Source: Blattamonas nauphoetae (Eukaryota > Preaxostyla > Oxymonadida). From it: a DNA stretch of 64,000 nucleotides. Each line of letters starts with the position of its first letter. The stretch's first letter is position 1. The position numbers were made by a program, and so were the translations under genes. This document shows positions 42,147-55,356 of the stretch, piece by piece. The notes under the pieces were generated by a model that saw only the letters and a program-made list of their open reading frames with translations, was not told where the DNA came from and searched no databases. The stretch is from contig JARBJD010000165.1 in assembly GCA_033064195.1 (NCBI GenBank), forward strand, positions 1 to 64,000, written 5' to 3'.

Positions 42147-42928
42147 AAACTGAGGAGGATGGATTTTGGGAAAATTCGGCGGCAGAGGGCGAGGGAGAGA
42201 ACTTGATGGAGAAGCTGTGTCGTATAACGTTGTTTGATTCGATTCGAAACTTCCTGAAGAATGCGAAGGCGACTGAGATTTGGGAGGCGAGATTGAGTGA
42301 GAGGGGGGTTGTGGGGAATGTCATGAATTGTATATTTAACAGGAGTCACAATTGGAGGTCGTGAATGCTGTGGATAAGAAGTGGCTTGTCGCATTTTCAA
42401 AGCGACGAATGATTCCAAAGTCTCAGGTGAAAACGATACTTTCAGTCGTATCAATCCCAATTTTCGCGATGACCAAACTTGGAACGCATTGATAGCTTCT
42501 TCCGGTGTTACATACAGAAGAAAACCACAGGTCGATTCAACACCACATTTTGGCAATGTACGACGCGAGATATGCAATGGTGTGTGAGGATAAAACAAAT
42601 TTACAAGCTGAGGAGTGCTCAGTGTCACTGGAATCTGTGATACAAACAGTTGGTTGGGAATGGGTTGACGAGGATCCAAATCCAGTGTGAGCGTAGGATG
42701 CAGATGGAACTTTGATCTAAACCGATTTTCAATCTCACGAAACGGAAAATGTGAGATTAGTCCAAATCGCATGCAATGAGGGGGGAGACTGGATGGAATC
42801 GATTCCTCAGCAAGCTCGAAGAAGTCTCCAAGCGACCAAAAGAAGGATTCAAACAGCAGGAGGTCACACGACTTGGGAAGATGGTATAGACGTAGAATCA
42901 AGGGGAGTTTTGGCTGTTGAAGGAACAT
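42143..42928 (-). CDS. RRM-like module, left copy, out of frame with its C-terminal part
   Basis: The start is set at 42928 (MFLQQPKLPLILRLYHLP) because the right copy starts at the matching point. Two RNA-recognition-like segments are visible. The second has RNP2-like LFVSQIPVTLS and RNP1-like CGFLLYVTPEEAINAF. RRMs bind single-stranded RNA (family knowledge). The coding frame runs into a linker that is shifted relative to the right copy and stops at 42143. The gene starts 40 bp from the divergent surface-protein gene, so the two probably share a promoter. Compared with the right copy this inner part has diverged strongly (about 60-65% at protein level by eye). Confidence 0.65.
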   Translation of the reverse strand: MFLQQPKLPLILRLYHLPKSCDLLLFESFFWSLGDFFELAEESIPSSLPPHCMRFGLISHFPFREIENRFRSKFHLHPTLTLDLDPRQPIPNQLFVSQIPVTLSTPQLVNLFYPHTPLHISRRTLPKCGVESTCGFLLYVTPEEAINAFQVWSSRKLGLIRLKVSFSPETLESFVALKMRQATSYPQHSRPPIVTPVKYTIHDIPHNPPLTQSRLPNLSRLRILQEVSNRIKQRYTTQLLHQVLSLALCRRIFPKSILLSL

Positions 42929-42968
42929 CGCAGACGAATCTGTGTCTTGATCTTCCCACGCAAATGGA
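42929..42968. promoter_or_regulatory. 40-bp divergent promoter region of RRM gene and surface-protein gene
   Basis: Only 40 bp separate the two start codons, so both genes must use core elements inside each other's 5' parts. The stretch carries no recognisable TATA box. Its counterpart before the right RRM gene (before 49578) is not similar by eye. Confidence 0.35.
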
Positions 42969-45900
42969 ATGTCGATCCTTCCTCTCTTCATTATTTCATG
43001 TATAATCTGGCCTGAAGTTCTTTCATCTGTCATCCATCCAACTGCCGATATTTTTTCCTTCCCTCCTTCGTTGTGTGGTCCTTCTCACTCTAATCGAGAC
43101 GCTCTCCAACTTTCATCCTCTCAGTACCTGATTTCTTCACAAATCTCTCTTTCAAATCGTGTTCTTCAAATATCAGGGCAAGATACAACGGTTTTGCTCT
43201 CCAACAATGATCATACTCCACTCATCCTCACGAACTCAACTCTCATCTTCACAACTCTCTCAATAGACATTCAATCAACCTTCGCCAGTCTCTCAAATGA
43301 TTCAGCCATCACAATCCAGTTGGCTACCTTTCACATCCGGAATATTTCGTCTCTCTTCTGTCTCGATCACAGCTTTCTCCAACTTTTCTCAACCACTCTC
43401 AAGTCTCCATCAGGAGTCATCTCGTGTCTTCATTCATCTCTCACAGGATTCAATGCGATCTCTTTATCCGATAACTTCATTGATTCTGTTCTCTTCGCTG
43501 TCCCCTTTCTCTCTCCCAGCCTCGAAACGACTGTTTCTCTTTCGCACTCGTCATATTCCAACATATCCTCACCAACATCCTCCTCACTCATTCACGATCC
43601 GACTGCAACTGATTTTCCTTTGTCAAATTTGTTTGTACACAGTACATCGTCAACTTCAACGACAAACCTCCTCAGCCGAAGTCTCTGCGATCTGTATCGT
43701 CACACAACTGCCCACACCTTCGTAAATTGTTCTATTGTCGCAGATTCAACAATTTACGAGGACTTGGTCATCGAAGAGCGACTCTCTGTCACAGAGGACT
43801 CGATATTCAGATCATGTCTCTTCACCAATTGTACGAGCACGAATTCGGGGGGCTCGCTGTATGCAACGTGCAAGAATTTGATGATTAATACGACAATCAT
43901 CAACAATAGCTCGTCAAATGAACATGGTGGGTCAATTTTTGTGGTCGCTGAAAGAATCATCATCGACAAGCTGACGTGCGATGAATCGTCAGCTAAAGGC
44001 GATGGCGGGGGAATCCTTGCCCAATGCCAATCTCTATTGATGAGTCACTCCATATTTCAAACAAACTACTGTGGAGAAAATGGCGGATCGTTGATGATTC
44101 ACGCTGAAACTGCCAGATTTGAAGAAATCAACTGTATTGAATCAACAGCCGGGAAGTATGGTGGTTTTCTTTATCTTGCTTGCCATTCGACGACGCTTAT
44201 TGGTCTTGAAATGACAGACAATCTCGCTTTTGAAACTGGATCCTGCATCCATTGCCAATCCCCATCAAAAATTCTTTTATCGGAATCATCATTCCTCTCC
44301 TCTCGAGTGACAACCCCTCTCCTCTTTGTGGAGAAATCTTGCAAGCTGCGCATAGAATTCAGCCAATTCAATCACCACAAACCGACGTGTGATGGAAACG
44401 AAATCACCTTCGCATCTTATCCATTTGCTGATGACGTCACGTTTTTGATGGTATTCTCTCACTCAATCGACAACTCATTTCGGAAGATCAAATCTCTCGC
44501 TTTCCCATCGCTAGCCTTGGATCAGCTCCTCCAAGGAAAGAAATCATACATCAGAATCTCACCTTCTTCTGTGACGGCTAAGTGTACCCTCTTCCTTCCT
44601 TGTCGGACCCTCTCAGATTCAATGGAACTCATTGAAACTCACGCCATCGAAACAGTCCTTCTGGAATCGACTTTCCACGAATGGGAACCTCTTCAGACCA
44701 ATTGTATGCAGACTATGTTTTGTCTTTCTCAGTTCTTTCATTTTTCCTATCTTTTTCTTCTCTTTGATCGAATCATCATTGTCTTCTTTCATTTTGTCGC
44801 ACAGATGAAAACCTGACCCTCCAATCACCAATAGTATCATCAAGTGCACAGCTTCACTCCTCCACAGGCACGTTATTCCATCTTACTGGCCATAAATGTC
44901 GATGGTTTTTCCGCTACCTCCATTTTCAACGAGACAAAGACGAACCAGTGTGTATCGTTGAAGATGGCTCTTTGATCAATGTTTTATCCTGCACTTGCAC
45001 CGCCTCTGCTTCTCTCCTCTCACAACTCAATCCATTTTTCCGAATTGTATCAGCAGACGATGTTCTTTTCCACGATGTCCATGTGGCCAGCCCCTCTTCG
45101 TTAAACCATCTAATCTTAGCAGACGCTGTAAATTCCTTCTTTGTCTATGGATTAAGTGCAATGGAAGCATGTACGTGTGATACACCTTGTTTCTTGTTCA
45201 AATCACTGACTAAGACTCAAACTCTCTCTCTTCAATTTGACTCGTCGACATTAAACCAAACATTCTTAACTACACATACATCACCACATATTGAGCTCTC
45301 TGTGTGTTCTTTCGATCAGATCTCGATACACCGTCCATTCATCGTCGTCAAAGATGTCGGGAGTGGATCCTTCTCCTCACTGACTTTATTTCTATGCACA
45401 ATTACTTTATCTGATGAATCATCTTTAGCCAGTTCGTTTATCTTGATTAATTCATCCATAGATCATCCCGATAGCACAAAGATCAACGTCATCCTCAACC
45501 AATCGCACTTCTCCGTCCCACCCTCACTAACCCCCTTTCTCCTTCTAACCAGCCTTGATAGCACCAGCATACGCGCCCAGACCATCAACACGACCATAGT
45601 CAGCACTGGTCCATTCATATGGTCATCGACTGAAAACAAAGAACTCCAACCGTCATCCGACCAAATCGAAACGTTTTTCGTGTCACCGACCGGTCAAGAC
45701 ACGGAAAATTGTGGAATTCGATCAAATTCATGCCATTCTATCCATTATACTGTTGGTTTGATCCACTCGGATCAGAAACGCTCGATCATTGTGGTTTCTT
45801 CACTCAAAGAAGACCACATTTTCATCAAGTCAAGATTCCTGGAGATTGATGGCACCGACAAACGTTCATCTCTCTCTCCATCCTTCTCAACTCATGAATC

Positions 45901-48900
45901 GGTCTTCATGGGTCTGATCGCTTCCACCGTGGAAATTAAGTCACTCACGTTTTTGATTCTCCCAACTCATGAAGAAGTTACACCAAAACTCATTCAGATC
46001 GAGTCATCTTCAATTGTAACGCTTTCCGATGTCCAGTTTGGCTTCATGGGGTCAGTGATGATCAAGATCGTTCCAGTTGAGGTGAAGGACAGTGATGTTT
46101 TGATGAAAGATGTATCCACGACCCACAATCTGAACAATTTGGAGTTAGGAAAACATTTCTTATTGATTAGTGAATCTCGAAGGTTCGAGATGACGAGATC
46201 CATGATCTCCTTTCTCTCCACATCTGACATCCCACTTCTGGTCCGCACGCAACAAGACTTCGAAGGAGTTTTATCGTTCTGCAGTTTCGTCTCTCTGGAA
46301 ACCAGAGAACCCTATATTGTTCAAATCGATGCTGCGCTGACCGCTCAGATCACGATCGAACATTGCTCTGTTCGGAAATGTTTGATGGGAACAATTTCTG
46401 CGTTCAGCGTGTTCCAACTGAGCCTCACATCAGACGCCACAATCAACTTTTCAAATTTCACAAAAGAATCCATTTCTGACCCACCAGCGTTGATTATTGC
46501 TTCGACCGATCCTCTCACCATTATCGCAAAATCTTCGTTCACCGAGATCGAGTCGCTTCTTCCTCTGGACTTGTCATTTCTCACTCTCGGATCCATCCCA
46601 ACCTCGTTTGTCTCCCAACTATATCCGATCGGTGCTTTGGTGATGATTGCTGATGACGCTGCGGACAATCTGTCCTGCCTTCGCGACCACCTCTGCCACT
46701 CACTCCAATTCGGTCTTCAATGCGTCGCATCAAAACAGCCATCAAGCTCAGATCCCGATTGTTCCACACAATTCCTGGTCCAGACAGTGTCTGAGACACT
46801 CGACCAAATCTTTGTGATTGGCTCAAATGTCACTATTGAACCAATCAGAGAGAGAATCAACATCAAGCTCATCCGATCATCTTTCAACTCAATTTACTTC
46901 TTCGCTGTTACAGCTCAATTCAATGTCCTCGACACGTCATTCGTTTTGGCGGAGATTAAGTACCTTTACACGTACATCTGGTATTTGGCTCCACAATCAA
47001 CGCTTGTCATCGAGAGAACTTCTTTCACTGTTGAGCCAGGAATCAATCACAACTTCCCACTCATCCTCCCAAAACAGGCGAAAGTTGACATTTCTGATTT
47101 TGAAGTGTTCGGAACGACCTACCGAGCAATGACGTTCCTTCAATCGACAGATTCTGAGGTCATGTTAACGAAGATTGGGCACGAGACGCCCTTCGTTAGA
47201 CCTTCTTTCTCGCTTCCATTCATCAGACTAATCAATTCATCAACAGCTGTGGTGAATGACTCACTCTTCAGTCACATCCACACAGAAAGCAGAAGCTCTT
47301 TCATCGACGTGGTGGCGAATGATGCTTCAATCACACTCTCATACATCACGCTCATCGATTCCATTTTCCATGAGTCCACCTTCATTTCCGTCGCTGGCCA
47401 CAACTCCTCAGCGAAACTGGACGCAATTCTTTTGGTGAATGCGTTAGGAGAATCAAAGTGTTCTTGTTTGCTCGATCTCAATCTCCGCAACTCGAGTCTC
47501 GACTTGGGGTATGTTTCACAATCCCTGACGATGCGAGCAAACAACGCGACTGGCCTTCTGATGACAATCGACGCAACCACCGCCATGAAACTCCAACTTG
47601 ACATCTTTCCTGGTCCGTTCGAACGGAATCCATCGTCGGAAGTGATGGTGATGGGAGATCTGCCTCTGCTCACACTTGAGAACATCGGTGGTTGCATTCG
47701 ATCAGCTGGTGTTCGAGCGGATTCGGTTGTGTGGAAGAAGACGGAAGAATCGCCGATAGTGTCGCTGATCTCGTTGATCATCATGAAAACAACGACAGGT
47801 CTTGTGGGAGACGAAGGGACAGACAACTTGGCGTGTGGATCATCGATGCTGCCGTGTCGGACTTTGGATTATTTCTGTTCGTTTATGAAAGAGGAGGAAG
47901 AAGAAGTGAAGATCACTCTTGCTGGATCAGTGACAATCTTGTCTGATGTCTCACTGCCTCAAACGACTCTGGTGATGGAGAGATGGTCGAATGGCACAAA
48001 ACACCCTGTTCTGCTCGTCGGATCCAAAGAAATTCCGTTCTCTTCACTCACATTCCATTCTGCACTGATCAAAGACGTTGACTTCGTGTTCGATTCCAAC
48101 TCCGCATTTCTGAATCGTCCCTTCCTCAAAACAGAGTCCGAAACGTCGATTCAAGTGAGCACGCTTGAATTCTTGAACTGTGAATCATCTTTCCCAGTTT
48201 TCATGTCAATCCACTCCTCCGTGAGCTTGGAATCAATCACAGTGAAAGTACAAGCGATGACAATCCCCACACTGGCGAAAGGACTGTTTCCGATGATAAA
48301 TATGGATATTTTCAATTTATCAGCTGATTCCATTGCTCATCCTCTCTTCGTCTCAGACACGCCATCAACGGAACTCACTTGCTTTGCTTATTTTAACGTT
48401 GAGTATATTGGATTCTGTTCTGTTCCGCTGATTGAGATGAAACAGGAGACACCCGCCAAGTTCCGATTCGCCAGGTGTCGCTTCAATGATATTGCGATGC
48501 TGGAAGACACACCTCTGATCTCTTTCGATCTTCGGGACTCGTATGTGGAGATGGTGTGGTGTGATTTCGATGAAATTGATGTTCAGACAGCACTCTCGGA
48601 TCCATCTTCACTGTCCCCGGCTGTTCTCTCCCTGGTCGGGCCAAACTCGTTGTTCCTTCTGTCAGAATGTCGCTTTATGTACTGTCTGTCTTCCACCGAA
48701 GCACACTCTGTGGTGTTGATCACACACTCTGACAATGGTCAGATATATCTGTTTGGGATGGAAATGGTTGAATGTGGAGGTCGCTCTCCTCTCGTGATTT
48801 CTGCCGACTCATCCTCCAAACTGTTTCCTTCTTTGCAGATGAGACTGTGCTCATTTGAGTCGCTCTCTGAGCCTCTTCTGGTGACGGATGGGGTGGAATC

Positions 48901-49396
48901 GTGGTTGCTTGTTGTTTACAAATCGTTTCAACGTGGACGAGTGTTCATGCTTGTCACTTTCCCGATTGTGGGATTCGTCCTCCTCTATCTTTTGCTGAGC
49001 TTTCCATTTTTCGTTGTCTCTCGCCGACTGAGCACGCATCCAGCGAAATGGGATTGGCTGAAAGTTGATGGTGGCCGAGGGAATCTTGCCGAATACGATC
49101 AAACAGTGTTTCCCCACCAGAATGTCACGGGATTCTCACACACGATCGTTCTCTTCCCATCATCGCCTCCACTCGCTCCACCACCTCAACCGACGCGATT
49201 GGTGGAGGAGAGGGGAGTGAAGAGGAGGAGAGGGAAGAGGGGGAAGGATGAGAGAGGAGGAAGGAAGGAGGATGCGACTCGACGCTCAGTTTGGGCAGAT
49301 GGCGATGATGATTCGATTGGATCGGTGACATCTGATTCCGAAGATGTGTTTCTTTCGGAATCTCCTTCGTTGAGTTCGAGCGAGAAGGAGGAATGA
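42969..49396 (+). CDS. Large type I surface membrane protein, two exons (2,108 aa)
   Basis: Exons 42969-44703 and 44805-49396 join in phase through a 101-nt intron (GTATGC...GCACAG). A signal peptide opens the protein (MSILPLFIISCIIWPEV). The ectodomain has beta-helix turns: FTNCTSTNSGGSLYA, SSNEHGGSIFVV, AKGDGGGILAQC and NYCGENGGSLMI. Further Ser/Thr-rich repeats of the same style and many N-glycosylation sites follow. A membrane segment lies near residues 1957-1983 (LVTFPIVGFVLLYLLLSFPF). The tail of about 125 residues is basic then acidic (KRRRGKRGKDERGG, later ESPSLSSSEKEE). It is the only gene in the loop of the palindrome and single-copy here. It is probably a surface receptor or adhesin; ligand unknown. 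Confidence 0.88.
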
Positions 49397-49577
49397 ATCC
49401 ATCACCGATTTTATCTTCATAATATTGGTTTTTCTCGACATTTCTGTTTTTTCATCATTTTGTCTTTGAGCGAACTTTTTTTCTGAGAAGCCATCACGGC
49501 AAAGAGTGAGCAGCAAAAAAACAGATTCGTAGTTTGCTAAATTTGTGTATGGGACGATCAAATTTGTCTTTTTTGTG

Positions 49578-51981
49578 ATGAACGACCAGCAACGAAAACT
49601 CCCCATGATTCTACGTCTGTGTCATCTTCCCTCTTCCTTTGACCTTCCGTTGATTGAATCGTTCTTTGGGTCTCTTGGAGATTTCTTCGAAATTGCAGAC
49701 GAATCGATTCCTTCGAGTCGCCCTCCTGTTTTCATGCGATTTGGACTGATCTCAAGTTTTCCATTTTGTGAGATCGAGTATCGATTCAGCACCAATTTCC
49801 GTCTGCATCCCACAATCACCCTCGAGTTGGATCCTCGTCAACCAATTCCCAATCAACTGTTCGTGTCGCAGATTCCAGTGACACTGAGCACTCACCAGCT
49901 TGCAAGTTTGTTTTCTCCTCACACACCGTTGTATGTATCGCTTCATCACACGCCAAAACGTCACGATGAATGGAACAGTGCTTTTCTTCAATTTGACACA
50001 TCAGAACACACAATTAATGCATTCCAAGTCTGGTCGTCGCGAAAACCGGGATTGATACGACTGACAGTGTCATTTTCACCTGAGACTTTGGCATCATTCG
50101 CCGCATTGAAAATGCGACAAGCCAGTTCTGAAAAACAGCATTCCCGACCTCCAATAGTGACTCTGGTTGGAGATACAAGTGACAGATTTCCTCTGAACAG
50201 GCAATTCCAATCCGGACCTGACGATCAGAATCCTCTCTCACGACAAAACGTTCAGCGCGACAAATCAGTCCCTCAAAATACGCCACCACCAGATCCACAT
50301 GCTGTTCCTCTCAGAAATACTCAGTTCATCTCGAATGAGCCACCGAATAGCTTCTTCATTTCTTCCCATCGGAACCAGCCACCACGTCCACCATTCGCAC
50401 ATCCCACGCAAGTCATTCACCCACAACCCCCCTCTCACTCAATCTCGCCTCCCAAATCTCAGTCGCCTTCGCATTCTTCAGGAAGTTTCGAATCGAATCA
50501 AACAACGTTATACGACACAGCTTCTCCATCAAGTTCTCTCCCTCGCCCTCTGCCGCCGAATTTTCCCAAAATCCATCCTCCTCAGTTTGTGAGTGCTCCC
50601 CCACGATTTCCACAGGTCCCTTCTCATCCGAATCCCACTGCCCCAATCCACCCTCCCAATTCTCAGTCGCATTCGTCAACCATCCCAAGTTCCGGATCGA
50701 ATCCCACAGTGCAATTCGACCCAACTTCTCCTCTGCTCCTTCCACCCCAGTCTTCGCAACCAAACCAACCCACACTCCATTCTCCTCAATGGCTACGTGC
50801 TCACCCACCATCTGCACAATTTGATCCGACAGTTCAGCACATTTCTCAACGTGTGACAACGTCTGAATTTCAACTTAAACTTCCTCGTGATTTGAGATTC
50901 ACAGCTTACGAACCCCATCCTTTCGTCGACTTCGATGAAAATGACACATTTGTTCCTCACTTTCCCTCAACCGATCCTTTGCTCATCACTAACATCCGTC
51001 GTGCTGGACTCATCTTTCTGTCGCTGTCAGACTTTGTGGAGGAAGGTCATTCTTTTGATGATGAATCACTCAAAAAAAGCCATTCTGTGTCTTCGAATCA
51101 TCTGTAATATTCAAAACATGAACGACGAGAAAGACCGGTTCACCATCTCTCATCACGAACTTCTGCGACACATTGTTCCACCAACGCTCGATCGCACCAA
51201 ACTGTTTCTGGAACGTGTTCGGATTCTGCTCTCCTCTCCCAACGCGACGTTCATCGGCTCGGTCTTGAAACTGTTGGAAGCGCTGCTCCCTCGCGACGAG
51301 CCAGGCGAAGCACAGGCATTCTGGAATTCGAACATCTTCTCTCATCTTCGCATTTCCGATGCCGATTATGAACACATCTCGTGCACAGCTCTGATCTCGT
51401 TCCTGAGTTTTCTGTCTCTTCAAAGCTTCCACCTGACCAATATCTCAATCCACACCAACCACGAAGCACCCCCTTCTGACGAGTCTGCTGAAAAACTCTT
51501 GACTGAAATGTTGGTTCCGTTGAAGCCTCTGTTCCTAACGCTGTATCGAAAGAGATTTCAAACTGAGAATGTAATCGATAATATTCGATGTCCGTGTGTG
51601 TGTCTCGCACTCCTCCGTGATCCCTTTGTCACTTGGAAATTCCACGAAGCAACACTCCACTTCGTCCGATCGCTCCCAATCTGCCTGACAATCCTGAGTG
51701 TTCTCATCGATCATGACAAGAATCGAGAGATCTCCAATTCACTAAGACACATTCTTTGCACTTTCGCGCCACATTCAACTGTGTCATCGATGCGCAGGGA
51801 AAAGATGCTGTTGACTGACATGTCCTCTGAAGGATTGGACGATGAAATCGAATTGTTCGTCTGGACTTCCGAGAGACGCCTTGGAATATTCGAAACGTTC
51901 ACTCACATTCCTGTCTCGTCTATCGCGTGTGATCTTCTTCGCAGTCTCGGCGGTAACTCCAGATTTCTCTTCAGCGATTGA
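49578..51981 (+). CDS. RRM plus helical-domain protein, right copy (one homopolymer frameshift)
   Basis: The frame from 49578 (MNDQQRKLPMILRL) holds an RRM pair (LFVSQIPVTLSTHQLASLF, AFLQFDTSEHTINAF). A Pro/Ser/Gln linker of about 240 residues follows, then the start of the helical domain seen in the left arm. Near 51075 a run of seven A (six in the left arm) shifts the frame; after it the domain continues to 51981. If that base is a sequencing error, the gene codes for one fused protein of about 800 residues. The linker holds about 80 residues absent from the left copy (GPDDQNPLSRQNVQRDKSV lies in it). Function: perhaps an RNA-binding adaptor; family unnamed. Confidence 0.68.
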
Positions 51982-52068
51982 GTTTGATGGCCAGAAATCG
52001 CCAATCTCTTTCACCCAAGAAGATCGACTTTCAACACATTGTTTAAGGGAGGATCAATCTCTCCAACA

Positions 52069-53461
52069 ATGCCTCCACCAGGTCACGAATCAGTTGCTCA
52101 TCCAAATCCTCAAGTCTTTTCTCATCTATCACACAACACATTTTCCAGTCAATCTGAACCATTCAACCGAACTAATCCGTCATCCGAACATCCCGAACGA
52201 AACCTACCAATAAATTCACCATCCGCAGACTCCCCAATGTATGATTCCGCCAACCGCACACCGTGTTACGCACTCTCGACTCCCCAGACGAATCAGACAG
52301 CGTTTTTCGTCCAGCCTCACGAACACACCGATGGACATCCCGCTCCTCTCCCACAGATCGTCATAGACAGATTAACACTGGGAATTCCAAGACGTGAAAT
52401 AGTGCCTCCCTTCAAACTACATCATCCAAACTTCCAGCACGGGTCAATCGTTGGGGAATCAGACAATGACACTTTCGATCCTCAATTTCCTTCGACCGAC
52501 CTTTCACTCATCACCACTCTCCGTCGTGCTGGACTTTACTTTCTATCACTTTCAGAGTTTGTGGAGAAAGGGCATTCTTTTGACGCTGAAACACTCAACA
52601 AAGCACAAACATTCCTGGACATAGTCCGTCGGTTTGAAAAATCAAACGAACATACCAACCAAGTATCAATCAATCAACACGATCTTCTGTGTCACATTGA
52701 TTCGACAACACACGATTCCACGACCCTTTTTTGTTGAGCGTGTTCTTGTTCTCCTCTCTGCTGGAGATCCTGCCTTCATCAATTCAATGCTGCAGTTCGT
52801 CATGGGTATTCTTTATTTGTCCACATTGAGTGACGTTCAGACATTCTGGGATTCACACTTCTTCTCTCGCCTTCCCTTCTCTGAAGACGATCTTGAACAT
52901 ATCCCACATTCGACTCTAATTCTGCTCATTCGTTTCATGGCATTTGTCGGAGATCAGGTCCAAGACATCAACGACCCATCGTTCACTTCTGAACAGTATT
53001 CCGACAGACTCTTGACTGAAATGCTTGTCCCAATGAAGCCTGTGTTTCTTGTACTCTTTCGAAAGCGAAATCAATCTGAGACAGAATTCTTGGAAGATTT
53101 TCATAATCTTTGTCTTCAACTTCGCAGCAATGAGAACTATCCTTGGAAATCCCACGACGCGACTCTTCACTTCGTCCGATCGCTCCCAATCTGTTTTACA
53201 CTGACAAGTGCTCTCGTCGATTGTGAACGAAACTCCAATGTTACCGATTCACTCAACGATTTTGGATGCATTTTCTCACAAAGAGCTCCAGTCTCGTCGG
53301 TACAAAGGGAAAACAGTAGGTTAACGAGCCATTCATCGGAAGGATTCGAAGATGTACTCGAATTGTTCATCTGTCTCCCTATGGAATCCAAAAAAATGAA
53401 AAAAACTCGCCCATCTTTGCACAATCTTGGCGCAAATATTCAAAATACACCTGACATGTGA
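52069..53461 (+). CDS. Helical family member 1, right copy (one homopolymer frameshift)
   Basis: Identical to the left copy at 39276-40667 apart from one extra T in a run near 52728, which splits the frame into two overlapping parts. With that single difference, the intact left copy and the perfect match on both sides, a sequencing or assembly error is as likely as true decay. The gene order with the RRM fusion upstream and the STPG gene downstream mirrors the left arm. Confidence 0.68.
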
Positions 53462-55072
53462 CACTCACCATCGATGGAGCACAAAATCATATCCTAATCT
53501 TTGCAGCACTGGATTACAACATCATGAAAATATTCGAAAAGGTAGTATTTCCTCTCTATTTCATTTTTCTCGAACAGGACCAATATCAACATTGGGAAGC
53601 CCGGACGTTCGATCAACAACTATATCTGGTCGAATATCTCCGACATCGAAAGAGAAATATGGCTTTTCTCGAAATTCGCCTCGATTTACTTCCAATAGTG
53701 TTTGTATTCATTCCAAACATGAAAACCGTCTCATTCTCCATCCAGAGCACAAATGCACCTGATCCGGGGGCATATTTCACTCCATCCAATTATGTCCTTG
53801 AATCATCCTCATATTCAAAGAAAGGCACAGGCTCATTTGCCTCCTCTGTCTGTTCAGCTTCTCGCTTATCGTCTCACTCCAGACTCGTCGCTTTAACAAG
53901 CCCAAATCAAGCAATGTTGGCCCAGGGTCGTACGATTCTCCGATTTTGACTTCGGGAAAGTGTTCATCTCTTCACTTTTCACCCTCTCTTCTCTTTGATT
54001 CGCTTCAGAGCTGTCACATCGTCATTTGCCACACCAATCGCAACATATCGCTCCAAGTCTGTCAGTCCTGTTCCTGGAGCGTACACCGTTTGTATCTCAA
54101 CGTTATTTCACTTCCCCCCATCGCCAACCTCTCTCATCGCCATCTCCTCTTCCCAGCCATCCATCCTCACCGACTATCCCGCCAATAAGCCCACCTCACT
54201 CGCCTCTGGCTTCCTCTCCCTCTCCACTCGCACCACATCCGCCCTCAAACCTCAAAACCCGTGGGTCCCTGGACCAGGCAACTATGACCTCAATTCACCC
54301 ATCACCCCTCGCGGCTCAGGTGCTTCTCAACAACCACAGCCTTCCTCAACGTTCAAGTCGAAAACGAAACGGTTCAAGAGACCAAAAAAACGAGACACAA
54401 GATCCTGGCTCATATGACCCAAAACCCATCTCGACCCTCTCCCAAACCGCCTCGTCCGCCAATCCGTCCTCCTTCTTTGCCCCAATCCGGAAGGAACGCT
54501 ATTTCTCGTCGTTTGCGACTCCAAAGGAACAAGTCCCTGGGCCTGGAAGTTACGATCTACCCCGTGCCTTTCCAAGCCATCTGCTGGACCACGCTGAACT
54601 TGATCCGAATGACACTGTTTTCGACAGTCCGCCACGAAACGCCCACGATATCTCGCCTCCTTCGACACACAAAGCAAAACTGTACGGAAAGAACAGAACT
54701 GCCATCACTCTGCGTGTGTATGCAACAGGATCACTTGAAGGACTGTCGCCACGAGGTGAGAATCCCGAGGAAGTTCTCGAACAGGTGACATGGGGAGATC
54801 GTCGTCGAAAACCTGGAACGATACCCGCTGCATTGTTAAGTCGACTCCAACAAAAAGAAATGCACCCCTCATCGTCGTTCACGTCCACGACGCAACGATT
54901 TCAACATGGGAAGAAGCATCCTGTGCAGAAAGACGCTGTTTTCGACAGTCAGAATTCTCCGATTTATTCGACGAGGAGAAGAGAAAACACTCCTCCAGGA
55001 CCCGGGAGCTACTCCTCAGCTCCCATTCCAGCTCGCAAAAGTTTCAAAAAAGCGAATTCTGGTTGGGTGTGA
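53427..55072 (+). CDS. STPG/SHIPPO-repeat flagellar protein, right copy
   Basis: Exon ends: (unknown start)-53541, 53578-53699, 53746-53847, 53883-53959, 54009-54087 and 54157-55072, as in the left arm. Of the two extra bases relative to the left copy, the one in a C run near 54115 falls in an intron and is harmless. The other, in an A run near 54385, shifts the frame in the last exon. The Pro-Gly repeats (DPGAYF, GPGSYDSP, PGPGNYDL, PGPGSYSS) are otherwise the same. Confidence 0.72.
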
Positions 55073-55356
55073 GCGGATCACATTTTCCATCCCAGTTTCT
55101 TCTTAGGTCTTTGTTTTCCTTTCGATTTGTTCGGTTCATCACACACACAGAAAATTTATCTTCCTTCTTCGAAAGGTTTGCCCAACACTTCACAATCTCT
55201 GTGCAAACATCAATTGCGTTCCTCCATGTCGTACACCGCTTTTATCTTCATGATTCGAAACGGTTGATGAAGTACAACAAGAACATTGTGAGAAATGAAA
55301 AGAAAGAAAATAATCGAATGGTTGAAGCCAGAGGCAGACGAGACTGCCAATAATCA

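Larger units (their letters stand above)
32789..42928 (+). repeat. Left arm of a 10-kb inverted repeat (palindrome)
   Basis: Every gene from ARM/HEAT B to the RRM module recurs in mirror order at 49578-62558. In the near-identical part (about 37137-42320) matching positions add up to 92735-92739. Outside it the arms differ by several percent; the innermost 0.6 kb is strongly diverged. Confidence 0.95.
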
